DNA of 8,742 nucleotides from Chitinophaga pinensis (GTDB taxonomy: Bacteria > Bacteroidota > Bacteroidia > NS11-12g > UBA9320), in contig CAMDCQ010000091.1 in assembly GCA_945890595.1 (NCBI GenBank), forward strand, positions 1-8,742, in the 5' to 3' direction. The notes below the pieces were generated by a model. That model made no database searches, was not told where the DNA came from, and saw only the letters and a program-made list of their open reading frames with translations. Within the stretch, counting starts at the first letter, position 1, and the number at the start of each line of letters is the position of its first letter. Positions 1 through 6,345 of this stretch are shown here, in pieces. Both the position numbers and the translations under genes were made by a program.

Positions 1-709
1 TAGCAAAAACATTCTCTCTGCCATAGGATTTGACTACCGCTATTCCCGCAAACGTTTCTTGGGTGTAGGAAGTAATTATCGATAGTTTTTTTTGAATTAT
101 ATCACTTTTCTTATTGATGGAATCACTTACCATATAAATAGTAACTACCAGTATCGGAAGTGGAATCAACACCCACAATGTAATGGTTGCATTAACAGAA
201 AACATGAGCCCTACCACCATCAAAATCATGAAGGTCAAGTTAAGTGCATACATGATGGCAGGTCCCGTAAACATTCTTACTTTAGACACGTCATCACTTA
301 TTCTATTCATTAAATCTCCTGTATAATTTTTGGAGAAAAAACGCTGACTCATTTGTTGATACTGTTGGAAGATATCATTCTTTTGTTCGTACTCTATCTT
401 TCTGGACATAATAATAAGCGTCATGCGCATGTAATACATGCACCAACCTTTAAGCAAAGACGCCACTAAAATTAATACGCCAGACAATACTGCTAATTTT
501 GCAGAAGAATCAAAATAAGACGGTAAATATTTACTGTATTCGGGTAGTTGCTTATTCTTGAGCAGCCCAATAACGCCATCTACCGACTCTCTTACAATAG
601 GTGGGATGACAATCGCAAACAAATTTGAAAGGATTATAAATAAAAGACCCGACATTAAGTGTTTACGGTACTTTACGAAATATTTTTGGAGTGAGAGAAG
701 CTCTTTCAA
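1..709 (-). CDS. ABC exporter (MsbA-like), N-terminal transmembrane part, cut by window edge
   Basis: Reading the minus strand from 709 gives 236 uninterrupted codons that run off the left edge. The protein begins MKELLSLQKYF and has hydrophobic spans near residues 19-38, 72-95, 150-170 and 174-195. It carries the cytoplasmic-loop signatures of type IV (MsbA/ATM1-like) exporter half-transporters: RISDDVSKVR at 136-145 and ETFAGIAVVKSYGRE at 218-232. Such proteins are normally about 580-600 residues with a C-terminal ATPase domain; here that domain, with its Walker motifs, lies outside the window. Members flip lipids or export drugs and peptides across the inner membrane; the substrate cannot be told here. 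No ATG lies upstream in frame before a stop at about 737, so I chose TTG at 709, which keeps the usual family N-terminus. The next ATG, at 655, would remove the first 18 residues. It is transcribed away from leucine dehydrogenase. Confidence 0.9.
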   Translation of the reverse strand, partial: MKELLSLQKYFVKYRKHLMSGLLFIILSNLFAIVIPPIVRESVDGVIGLLKNKQLPEYSKYLPSYFDSSAKLAVLSGVLILVASLLKGWCMYYMRMTLIIMSRKIEYEQKNDIFQQYQQMSQRFFSKNYTGDLMNRISDDVSKVRMFTGPAIMYALNLTFMILMVVGLMFSVNATITLWVLIPLPILVVTIYMVSDSINKKSDIIQKKLSIITSYTQETFAGIAVVKSYGRENVFA

Positions 710-740
710 AGGGTCTTGATTTTCGGAATGATTTTAAATA

Positions 741-748
741 TACTTTTG
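741..748 (+). promoter_or_regulatory. Bacteroidota -7 promoter box for leucine dehydrogenase
   Basis: TACTTTTG matches the Bacteroidota primary sigma factor -7 consensus TAnnTTTG exactly. A TTG at 716-718 could be the -33 element, although the 22-nt spacing is slightly long. Transcription would start a few bases downstream, giving a leader of roughly 35-40 nt before the ATG at 791. No Shine-Dalgarno sequence is visible, as is usual in this phylum. The box lies 3 nt from an opposed box on the other strand. Confidence 0.55.
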
Positions 749-751
749 CCG

Positions 752-759
752 CAAAGTTA
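752..759 (-). promoter_or_regulatory. Bacteroidota -7 promoter box for the ABC exporter
   Basis: On the minus strand this reads TAACTTTG, an exact match to TAnnTTTG. It points toward the ABC exporter and would give a leader of about 35-40 nt before the TTG start at 709. I see no clear -33 element. It faces the plus-strand box at 741-748, so one polymerase bound here should block the other. Confidence 0.5.
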
Positions 760-790
760 AGATTCATTAACGAGATAAAGGTTAAAATAA

Positions 791-1891
791 ATGAGCACAG
801 CGACAACAACAATTCACGACAAGCAACTAGGGATATTTGCCGAAGTTAAAACAACTAATCACGAGCAAGTAGTATTTTGCAATGACAATGCAAGTGGCTT
901 GAGAGCTATTATTGCAATACATAATACTCTGCTGGGCCCTGGTCTAGGAGGAACACGTATGTGGAACTATGCTACAGAAGCAGAAGCTTTAAATGACGTT
1001 CTTCGCTTATCTCGCGGTATGACCTACAAAGCAGCTATCTCTGGATTGAACTTGGGCGGTGCCAAAGCTGTAATTATTGGTGATGCCAAAACAGACAAAT
1101 CAGAAGCCTTGATGAGAAAATTCGGTCGCTTTGTAGAAAACTTGAACGGTAAATACATCACAGCTGAAGACGTTGGAACAACGACTAAGGATATGGAATA
1201 CGTGAAAATGGAAACGGACAGTGTTGCTGGATTACCTGAAAGTATGGGCGGCGGTGGCGATCCTTCTCCTGTAACTGCATATGGTGTATACATGGGAATG
1301 AAAGCAAGTGCCAAAAGAGCTTACGGTTCTGATAGCCTAGCAGGCAAACGAATTTCAGTGCAAGGTATTGGTAAAGTTGGGATGCATCTAGTAGAACTAA
1401 TACATGCCGAAGGTGCGATTATCACAGTATCAGATATTAACGAAGAGAGCTTAACACACGCATCTACAGCGTATGGTGCCAAAGTAGTAATGGGCAATGA
1501 GATTTATTCTCAAGATGTTGACATTTTTGCTCCATGTGCATTAGGTGCTATTTTAAATACCGAAAACATCAATGCACTAAGATGTAGCATTATTGCTGGA
1601 GCTGCTAATAATCAATTAGCAAACGAAGATGAGCACGGAAATATGATTAAACAAAAAGGTTTCTTGTACGCTCCTGATTTTTTAGTGAACGCTGGAGGAC
1701 TTATTAATGTGTATTCTGAAGTAATTGGTTACAACCGAGAAAATGCGATGCGTGATACCGAAAAAATATACGACACCACGTTAAACATTTATTCAGTAGC
1801 TGAGGATCAAAATATACATACACAGCAAGCTGCGACAATGCTAGCTCAAAAACGAATAGACGACATACTAAGCGTACGTTCAACATACTAG
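791..1891 (+). CDS. ldh: Leucine dehydrogenase (Glu/Leu/Phe/Val dehydrogenase family)
   Basis: This 366-residue protein is a cytoplasmic NAD-dependent amino-acid dehydrogenase. The family reversibly deaminates leucine and other branched-chain amino acids to 2-oxo acids plus ammonia. The N-terminal catalytic domain has the glycine-rich GPGLGGTRMW at 49-58, the two expected active-site lysines at about 80 (in MTYKAA) and 92 (in NLGGAKAV), and TAEDVG at 124-129 with the likely catalytic Asp127. The Rossmann domain has GIGKVG at 192-197 and Asp215 at the end of the second strand, which fits NAD rather than NADP. Conserved APCALGAILN (247-256), AGAANNQL and APDFLVNAGG follow. The length is normal for leucine dehydrogenase. 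Phenylalanine or valine specificity cannot be excluded by eye. The start ATG lies 38-40 nt beyond the predicted transcription start, and the GT-C-like gene follows after 1 nt. Confidence 0.92.
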   Translation: MSTATTTIHDKQLGIFAEVKTTNHEQVVFCNDNASGLRAIIAIHNTLLGPGLGGTRMWNYATEAEALNDVLRLSRGMTYKAAISGLNLGGAKAVIIGDAKTDKSEALMRKFGRFVENLNGKYITAEDVGTTTKDMEYVKMETDSVAGLPESMGGGGDPSPVTAYGVYMGMKASAKRAYGSDSLAGKRISVQGIGKVGMHLVELIHAEGAIITVSDINEESLTHASTAYGAKVVMGNEIYSQDVDIFAPCALGAILNTENINALRCSIIAGAANNQLANEDEHGNMIKQKGFLYAPDFLVNAGGLINVYSEVIGYNRENAMRDTEKIYDTTLNIYSVAEDQNIHTQQAATMLAQKRIDDILSVRSTY

Positions 1892-1892
1892 T

Positions 1893-3341
1893 TTGACTAC
1901 TTGGCTTTCTAAATATGAGAGGGCGATACTTGCATTGGCAAGTTTTGTAGTAGCTGCTTTTCTATTGTATCTAGCTACCATTTCGCCTGGCGTAGAAGGT
2001 GGCATGGACTCCTATAATCACTACCTTATTGCTAAAAATACGTGGTCACATCCCTACTTGTTCCTAGATCAATGGGGTAAACCCATTTATAATCTTTTAG
2101 TAAGTCCTTTTGTTCAATTAGGCATGATAGGCGCAGTGGTGTTTAATATTTTATGCCTTGTATTAAGTGCATTTTTAGCCTACAAGATTGCCCAAAAGAT
2201 AGCACCTAGCTTCGCGTTTATTGCTTTTTTACTGACGCTATTTAGTCCCGTATTTTTGGATAATATCCTTTCTTCATTGACAGAACCGCTAAGCGCGTTA
2301 TTGGTAACGCTCTCTATCTTTTTAGTGGTACATAAGCGATACTCACTTGCCGCACTACTTGCAGGATTTCTTCCCTTTGCTAGATCTGAAGGCTTCCTCA
2401 TTTTAGGAGTTATTTTGGTTTACTTACTTCTTAAAAAAGAGTATAGAGCCATTCTTTATATACTGATTGGCAGTCTTTTCTTTAATACCCTAGGCTGGAT
2501 TATTGAAGGGGAACCTTTCTGGATAATCACAAAAAATCCTTACATCTCGTTTGCATTATCTGGTGTAAACGTATGCGGATCCGGAGGGTTGTCTCACTTC
2601 TTATATGCAGGACACTATACGTTCGGCCAAGTTACCTGTGTTTTACTTGTGCTAGCCACCCTATTCTTAGCATGGGACTTAGTTAAAAGAGGGATAGGTT
2701 ATCAGATAGACATATTGCTTGTATTAGCTGTATTCAGTATTTATTTCTTAGCACATGTACTTTTATGGTGGCTGGGTATGATGGGTAGTTGTGGATATAT
2801 TAGAGTCATGGTTGTTATAGCACCAATGGCAGCTATTTTAGTTGCATTCGCAACCCAAAAACTAGTACATCTACCACAAATTCAACACCTCAAAAATCAT
2901 AAAATATATACCAGCGTGTTGCTGCTTTTTTTAGTAGTCAACGCCATGTATGTGCCGTATAGATATTACGGATACAAATACCCATTGGCAATTTCTGAGG
3001 AACAAGAACAGTATGTAAAAGTAGCAGATTGGTATGCAATGCAAGGCTTTGAAAACAGAACTAAAATTGTGCTTTACCCCTATTTTAGTATTATAGCCAA
3101 CATTGACCCTTATGACAAAAACCAGTTATTGGAATTTTGGGAATCTAGCTTTCAATTCACTAAAAAAGGGGATATTTTATTTTGGGATTCACACTTTGGC
3201 CCGAACGAATGCAACACCCCACTTGCCAAGCTAGAGGCAGACACCAAATGGAAGAAAATATACAGTGTGGTTCCCGGTTTAAAGATTTCGACGGTGAATG
3301 ATGTACCCTTTGAAATTCACGTGTTCGAAAAAATTGAATAA
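1893..3341 (+). CDS. GT-C-like polytopic membrane protein, possible lipid-linked-sugar glycosyltransferase
   Basis: This 482-residue integral membrane protein has about ten hydrophobic spans, for example near 11-30, 75-97, 107-126, 130-147, 151-180, 187-204, 246-262, 270-291, 303-321 and 339-354. A soluble C-terminal domain of about 120 residues follows. The pattern resembles GT-C fold transferases, which use polyprenyl-phosphate sugars at the periplasmic face. Seen features are an acidic residue after the first span (Asp39 in GMDSYNHY), SLTEPL at 128-133, ARSEG at 163-167 and GYIRVMVV at 301-308 before a late membrane span. No named family or substrate can be fixed from this. The start is TTG one base after the leucine dehydrogenase stop: an in-frame stop lies at 1869-1871, no ATG follows until residue 38, and that ATG would remove the first membrane span. 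The spacing suggests cotranscription and translational coupling with leucine dehydrogenase. Confidence 0.7.
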   Translation: MTTWLSKYERAILALASFVVAAFLLYLATISPGVEGGMDSYNHYLIAKNTWSHPYLFLDQWGKPIYNLLVSPFVQLGMIGAVVFNILCLVLSAFLAYKIAQKIAPSFAFIAFLLTLFSPVFLDNILSSLTEPLSALLVTLSIFLVVHKRYSLAALLAGFLPFARSEGFLILGVILVYLLLKKEYRAILYILIGSLFFNTLGWIIEGEPFWIITKNPYISFALSGVNVCGSGGLSHFLYAGHYTFGQVTCVLLVLATLFLAWDLVKRGIGYQIDILLVLAVFSIYFLAHVLLWWLGMMGSCGYIRVMVVIAPMAAILVAFATQKLVHLPQIQHLKNHKIYTSVLLLFLVVNAMYVPYRYYGYKYPLAISEEQEQYVKVADWYAMQGFENRTKIVLYPYFSIIANIDPYDKNQLLEFWESSFQFTKKGDILFWDSHFGPNECNTPLAKLEADTKWKKIYSVVPGLKISTVNDVPFEIHVFEKIE

Positions 3342-3392
3342 AAGCTTGAAATAGAACGTGTACCTTCCCGATTTTTAATTAGGTTTGCCCCG

Positions 3393-3399
3393 TATTTTG
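3393..3399 (+). promoter_or_regulatory. Possible weak promoter box before nusB
   Basis: TATTTTG resembles the Bacteroidota -7 box but is one base shorter than TAnnTTTG. It ends 4 nt before the nusB ATG, so a transcript from it would be nearly leaderless. The 62-nt gap after the preceding gene shows no obvious terminator hairpin, so nusB may also be reached by readthrough. Confidence 0.3.
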
Positions 3400-3403
3400 T
3401 TCA

Positions 3404-4342
3404 ATGATAAACAGACGATTAATTAGAATTAAAGCTTTCCAAGCACTTTTTGGCGAGTACGGACAGGATCAGTCACGACCAAATGTAGTGGTAAACCAAG
3501 TACAAAAATCAATTCACGGGTTAGGCACTAATTTTCTTGCTGTTTTATCCTTTGGACCAGAATTTTGTCACTTTATATCCTCAGAACACAACCCTTCTGA
3601 ATTTAAGTTTAAACCCACAGAAACCGATTTAAAGTCTTTTGAGCTCTTTACCGAAAATGCTTTTTTTAAAGCACTGGAAGACGATAGAAAGATTAGTACA
3701 TTTCGTGCAAGGCCAACCTTAGATTGGCAACAGGAAAAGGATATTATGTTTCTAATATACAAGGAGTTAAAGAAGACTACCGAGTATGAAGAAGCTATGA
3801 CCGGTGACTTAACGGTAAAGGTACAAACTGATTTCGCTCTTTTTATTTATAAGTATTTAATGCTTCATTCAGTAGAATTTGAGCAACTTATGGAAGATAA
3901 AAACATCGTTTGGTATGATGAAAAAATTCCAATTTTAAAAAGTGTAGAAGGTCTATTGGCAGAATATGAAAAATCGGGCATAGTGGTGTTACCTGAGCTT
4001 TTCAAAAATGAAGACGAAGATCTTCAATTATCTGAAGATTTAGTACTCAAATACTTTGAGTTTAAAACCGAATTAGAAGAAAGTTTGCAAGAATTTACAC
4101 CGGGATGGGACAGCGAACGAATGACTAAAATAGACCATTTATTAATGATTATGGCATTGCTGGAGTTTAAATACATGCCTATGATTCCCGTAAAAGTAAC
4201 GTTGAACGAATATATAGAGATTGCCAAAATGTATAGTACGCCTAAAAGCTCCAAATTCGTGAATGGAACATTAGACAAGATACTGAAAGACTGGAACAGT
4301 AGAGACTTAATAAAGAAAAAAGGCAGAGGACTCATCGGATAA
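3404..4342 (+). CDS. nusB: Transcription antitermination factor NusB, long Bacteroidota form
   Basis: NusB binds boxA RNA together with ribosomal protein S10 and supports antitermination, mainly of rRNA operons. The protein opens with NRRLIRIKAFQALF (3-16), the family's first helix. It ends with the conserved NusB core: KIDHLLMIMALLEF (242-255), IPVKVTLNEYIEIAK (261-275), STPKSSKFVNGTLDKIL (278-294) and a KGRGLIG tail. Most bacterial NusB proteins are about 140 residues; this one has 312. An acidic, mostly helical insertion of roughly 160-200 residues separates the first helix from the core, which fits the long form seen in this phylum. It is followed by the DUF1573, yajC and coaE genes, a neighbourhood I recall as common in Flavobacteriia. 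The ATG is the natural start because it supplies the family N-terminus. Confidence 0.9.
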   Translation: MINRRLIRIKAFQALFGEYGQDQSRPNVVVNQVQKSIHGLGTNFLAVLSFGPEFCHFISSEHNPSEFKFKPTETDLKSFELFTENAFFKALEDDRKISTFRARPTLDWQQEKDIMFLIYKELKKTTEYEEAMTGDLTVKVQTDFALFIYKYLMLHSVEFEQLMEDKNIVWYDEKIPILKSVEGLLAEYEKSGIVVLPELFKNEDEDLQLSEDLVLKYFEFKTELEESLQEFTPGWDSERMTKIDHLLMIMALLEFKYMPMIPVKVTLNEYIEIAKMYSTPKSSKFVNGTLDKILKDWNSRDLIKKKGRGLIG

Positions 4343-4354
4343 AGACTAATCTGT

Positions 4355-4362
4355 TAATTTTG
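4355..4362 (+). promoter_or_regulatory. Bacteroidota -7 promoter box for the DUF1573-yajC-coaE cluster
   Basis: TAATTTTG is an exact TAnnTTTG match in the 58-nt gap between nusB and the lipoprotein gene. It would give a leader of about 33 nt. No clear -33 element is visible, so its strength is uncertain. Readthrough from nusB remains possible because there is no terminator in the gap. Confidence 0.5.
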
Positions 4363-4400
4363 TACCCAATTATAGAACTACTAAACCCATATTTAAGCAT

Positions 4401-4841
4401 ATGAAAAAAATATTTTTATTCGCATTTACAGTACTTGCCTTGAACGCATGTAACTCTGGTAAAGATGACACAACAATGGACGCCTCAGTTATTGAAACAG
4501 ATGGTGCTGTTAAGGAACCTGCTTTTGATTTTAACGGAGTGACTGCATGGGATTTTGGAAAAATAACAGAAGGTGAACGCGTTGAGCACACGATTAAATT
4601 TAAGAATACCGGAAAAGCTAACCTTGTAATAGCCAGCTGTACGTCAAGTTGTGGATGCACCATCCCGGATTGGCCAAAAGAAGCCATTGCCCCAGGTGGA
4701 AGCGGTGAAATAAAAGTTGAATTCAATAGTTCAGGTAAAAGCGACATGGTAACCAAAGATATTACCATCATGGCAAATACAAACCCCGTAAAAACAGTTC
4801 TTCAAATTAAGGTATTCGTAGACAAAAAAACAGCAGAATAA
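4401..4841 (+). CDS. DUF1573 domain lipoprotein
   Basis: This 146-residue protein has a lipoprotein signal: a lysine start, a hydrophobic stretch, then the lipobox LNAC with Cys17 as the probable lipidated residue. The mature protein should be anchored in the envelope. After a short acidic linker comes a single DUF1573 domain (about 48-140), an immunoglobulin-like beta-sandwich type. Typical features are WDFGKITEGE (50-59), FKNTGKANLVI (67-77), the cysteine cluster CTSSCGC (80-86) followed by TIPDWP, and IAPGGSGEIKVEF (96-108). The biochemical function of DUF1573 proteins is unknown to me. In Bacteroidota they often sit beside yajC, which lies 4 nt downstream here. Cys80, Cys84 and Cys86 could form a disulfide or bind a metal, but this is only inference. 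Confidence 0.88.
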   Translation: MKKIFLFAFTVLALNACNSGKDDTTMDASVIETDGAVKEPAFDFNGVTAWDFGKITEGERVEHTIKFKNTGKANLVIASCTSSCGCTIPDWPKEAIAPGGSGEIKVEFNSSGKSDMVTKDITIMANTNPVKTVLQIKVFVDKKTAE

Positions 4842-4845
4842 TACA

Positions 4846-5133
4846 ATGGAAATGACAACTATGCTGCTTTTTTACGCAGCCTTTATCGTAATTCTTTACT
4901 TCTTTTTTATACTTCCCAACAAAAAGAAGCAAAAAGCACTTAAACAATTTATCACAGACCTAAAGAAGGGAGATAAAGTAGTGACCACAGGAGGTCTTCA
5001 CGGAAAAATCGTGGAACTAAAAGAACTTACTGCGATTATCGACGCTGGCAATAACGTTAAACTGAAAATAAACAGGGCAGCGATAAGCATGGAAGCGTCT
5101 ATGCTACTTGCCAACGAAGTCTCTGAAGACTAA
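4846..5133 (+). CDS. yajC: Preprotein translocase accessory subunit YajC
   Basis: YajC is a small inner-membrane protein that associates with SecDF and the SecYEG translocon. This 95-residue version has one N-terminal membrane span (about 6-23, LLFYAAFIVILYFFFILP), then the basic stretch NKKKQKALKQF and the diagnostic cytoplasmic motif KKGDKVVTTGGLHGKIVEL (40-58). Length and order are typical of the family. Three nearby in-frame ATGs (4846, 4852, 4861) are possible starts; the first is preferred because it lies only 4 nt after the upstream stop codon. The coaE start follows 4 nt after its own stop, so the genes are almost certainly cotranscribed. No sec genes are in the window. Confidence 0.93.
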   Translation: MEMTTMLLFYAAFIVILYFFFILPNKKKQKALKQFITDLKKGDKVVTTGGLHGKIVELKELTAIIDAGNNVKLKINRAAISMEASMLLANEVSED

Positions 5134-5137
5134 GCGT

Positions 5138-5761
5138 ATGCAACATCTCAGAATAGGCATAACAGGTGGCATGGGCGCCGGAAAATCTACAGTATGTAAG
5201 ATTTTTGGGCAGCTCGGTGTATCCATTTACGATGCTGATTCTCGTGCCAAATTTATTATGAGCAACAATCAGGAGCTCAAAAAAGCCATTACCGAAAATT
5301 TTGGTTGGGACGCTTTTACGCGCAAAGACGAACTAAACCGTGAGTACCTGGCAAAGGTGGTTTTTAACAACGAGGAAAAACTTGAGCTACTGAACAACTT
5401 AGTTCACCCTGCGGTAAAAAACGATTATGAACAATGGGCTCAAGAACATCGAGACGAGCCGTACTCGTTGAAAGAAGCGGCATTATTGTTTGAGAGTATG
5501 AGCTATAAAACGCTTCACAAAGTAATAGTCATAGCCAGTCCTATTGAAACCAGGATAGAACGCATCATGAAACGCGATCACGTAAAACGTGAAGATATTT
5601 TAAAACGTATCCAGAATCAATCTACTGATCGTGAACGGATGAATAAGGCCGATTGGGTGATATATAACGACGGTGTTCGATCCCTTATTGAACAAGCCTT
5701 GGAGGTGCATCGGGAAATCTTAGCTATTCGTGAATCAGAAGTTTTGCCCTTTAAATCCTAA
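5138..5761 (+). CDS. coaE: Dephospho-CoA kinase
   Basis: CoaE catalyses the last step of coenzyme A synthesis: ATP-dependent phosphorylation of the 3'-hydroxyl of dephospho-CoA in the cytoplasm. The 207-residue protein has the P-loop GGMGAGKST at 10-18 (Lys16), DAD at 32-34, the conserved HPAV at 90-93, LLFES at 117-121, and the C-terminal RIQNQSTDRERMNKADWVI (157-175) with NDG at 177-179. Length is normal for the family. I start it at ATG 5138, 4 nt after yajC. An in-frame TTG at 5108 would add ten residues, overlap yajC by 26 nt and place an unneeded extension before the canonical RIGITGG opening. The following phosphoribosyltransferase gene begins 5 nt downstream. Confidence 0.93.
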   Translation: MQHLRIGITGGMGAGKSTVCKIFGQLGVSIYDADSRAKFIMSNNQELKKAITENFGWDAFTRKDELNREYLAKVVFNNEEKLELLNNLVHPAVKNDYEQWAQEHRDEPYSLKEAALLFESMSYKTLHKVIVIASPIETRIERIMKRDHVKREDILKRIQNQSTDRERMNKADWVIYNDGVRSLIEQALEVHREILAIRESEVLPFKS

Positions 5762-5766
5762 CAACC

Positions 5767-6264
5767 ATGAGCAAATCATTAATCTTAAATCACGAAGAAA
5801 TTTCGCTAAAACTTGACCGTATTGCATGGCAAATACTTGAGCATCATTACGGAGAAGAAACCATAGTATTGGTTGGCCTAGTAGATAGAGGAAGTCAAGT
5901 TGCTGAAAAAATTAAAACGCGTCTTGAAAATTTCGGGACAACCAACATACTTTTCACAACACTTAGCTTGGATAAATTGGCAGGACTAGCATCCAAGGTA
6001 ACGATAAATGATACGACTATGATTGCAGGAAACCCCATTATTTTAGTAGATGATGTGCTAAACTCAGGTGTTACGTTAGCTGCAGCCTTGAGAGAAATAC
6101 TCAACTATTCACCCAAAAGCGTGAGAACGGCAGTCTTAGCCAATAGGGATCATCACAAATTCCCTATACAAGCCAATTATGTTGGTGTTTCGTTGGCCAC
6201 AACGCTACAAGAAAACATATCCTACGAGGTTACTGACCATCAAATGAGTGTTTGGCTTAGTTAA
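5767..6264 (+). CDS. PyrR-like phosphoribosyltransferase (type I PRTase family)
   Basis: This 165-residue protein has the type I phosphoribosyltransferase fold. The PRPP-binding motif is IILVDDVLNSGVTL at 91-104, with the paired acidic residues Asp95 and Asp96. An earlier VGLVDRGSQVAEKI (36-49) matches the loop near the pyrophosphate site. The C-terminal ANRDHHKFPIQANYVGVSL (125-143) resembles the PyrR segment containing an aspartate-arginine pair and a PI..DYVG pattern. PyrR proteins act as uracil phosphoribosyltransferases and, in some bacteria, as RNA-binding regulators of pyr operons. No pyr genes and no attenuator are visible here, so regulation is not supported; the substrate is unknown, and a general purine or pyrimidine transferase is equally possible. 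It is the last gene of the cluster after coaE, with a gap of 5 nt. Confidence 0.82.
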   Translation: MSKSLILNHEEISLKLDRIAWQILEHHYGEETIVLVGLVDRGSQVAEKIKTRLENFGTTNILFTTLSLDKLAGLASKVTINDTTMIAGNPIILVDDVLNSGVTLAAALREILNYSPKSVRTAVLANRDHHKFPIQANYVGVSLATTLQENISYEVTDHQMSVWLS

Positions 6265-6308
6265 CAGATAAGCTCATTTTTTTCATAAGTTTAGTCTTAT
6301 TCAATAGG

Positions 6309-6331
6309 TGTAGAATTTTAATAAATCTACA
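6309..6331. promoter_or_regulatory. Inverted repeat overlapping the dapD promoter, possible operator
   Basis: TGTAGA (6309-6314) and TCTACA (6326-6331) form perfect 6-bp arms around an AT-only 11-nt spacer. A further TTT/AAA pairing inside is possible if one base bulges. The right arm overlaps the -7 box at 6328-6335, so a dimeric repressor bound here would block transcription of dapD. Chance occurrence in AT-rich DNA is possible, and no matching regulator gene is in the window. Confidence 0.3.
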
Positions 6332-6335
6332 TTTG
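6328..6335 (+). promoter_or_regulatory. Bacteroidota -7 promoter box for dapD
   Basis: TACATTTG is an exact TAnnTTTG match, 10 nt before the dapD ATG. The predicted start of transcription lies within a few bases of the start codon, so the dapD mRNA would have a very short leader. I see no convincing -33 element. Confidence 0.5.
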
Positions 6336-6345
6336 TCCTACTTTT

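Noticed and set aside
92..313. Plus-strand open frame of 73 codons
   Set aside because: It lies antisense to the ABC exporter, which has clear family motifs; its own product is rich in His, Asn and Tyr and matches nothing.
1024..1314. Minus-strand open frame opposite the leucine dehydrogenase catalytic domain
   Set aside because: It is a shadow of a strongly conserved gene, with no promoter and no recognisable domain.
4370..4771. Minus-strand open frame of 133 codons opposite the DUF1573 lipoprotein
   Set aside because: The plus-strand protein has a lipobox and domain motifs; the antisense product shows neither a domain nor a plausible start context.
5108..5137. Ten-residue upstream extension of coaE from a TTG codon
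   Set aside because: It would overlap yajC by 26 nt, and the ATG at 5138 gives the canonical kinase N-terminus with 4-nt spacing.
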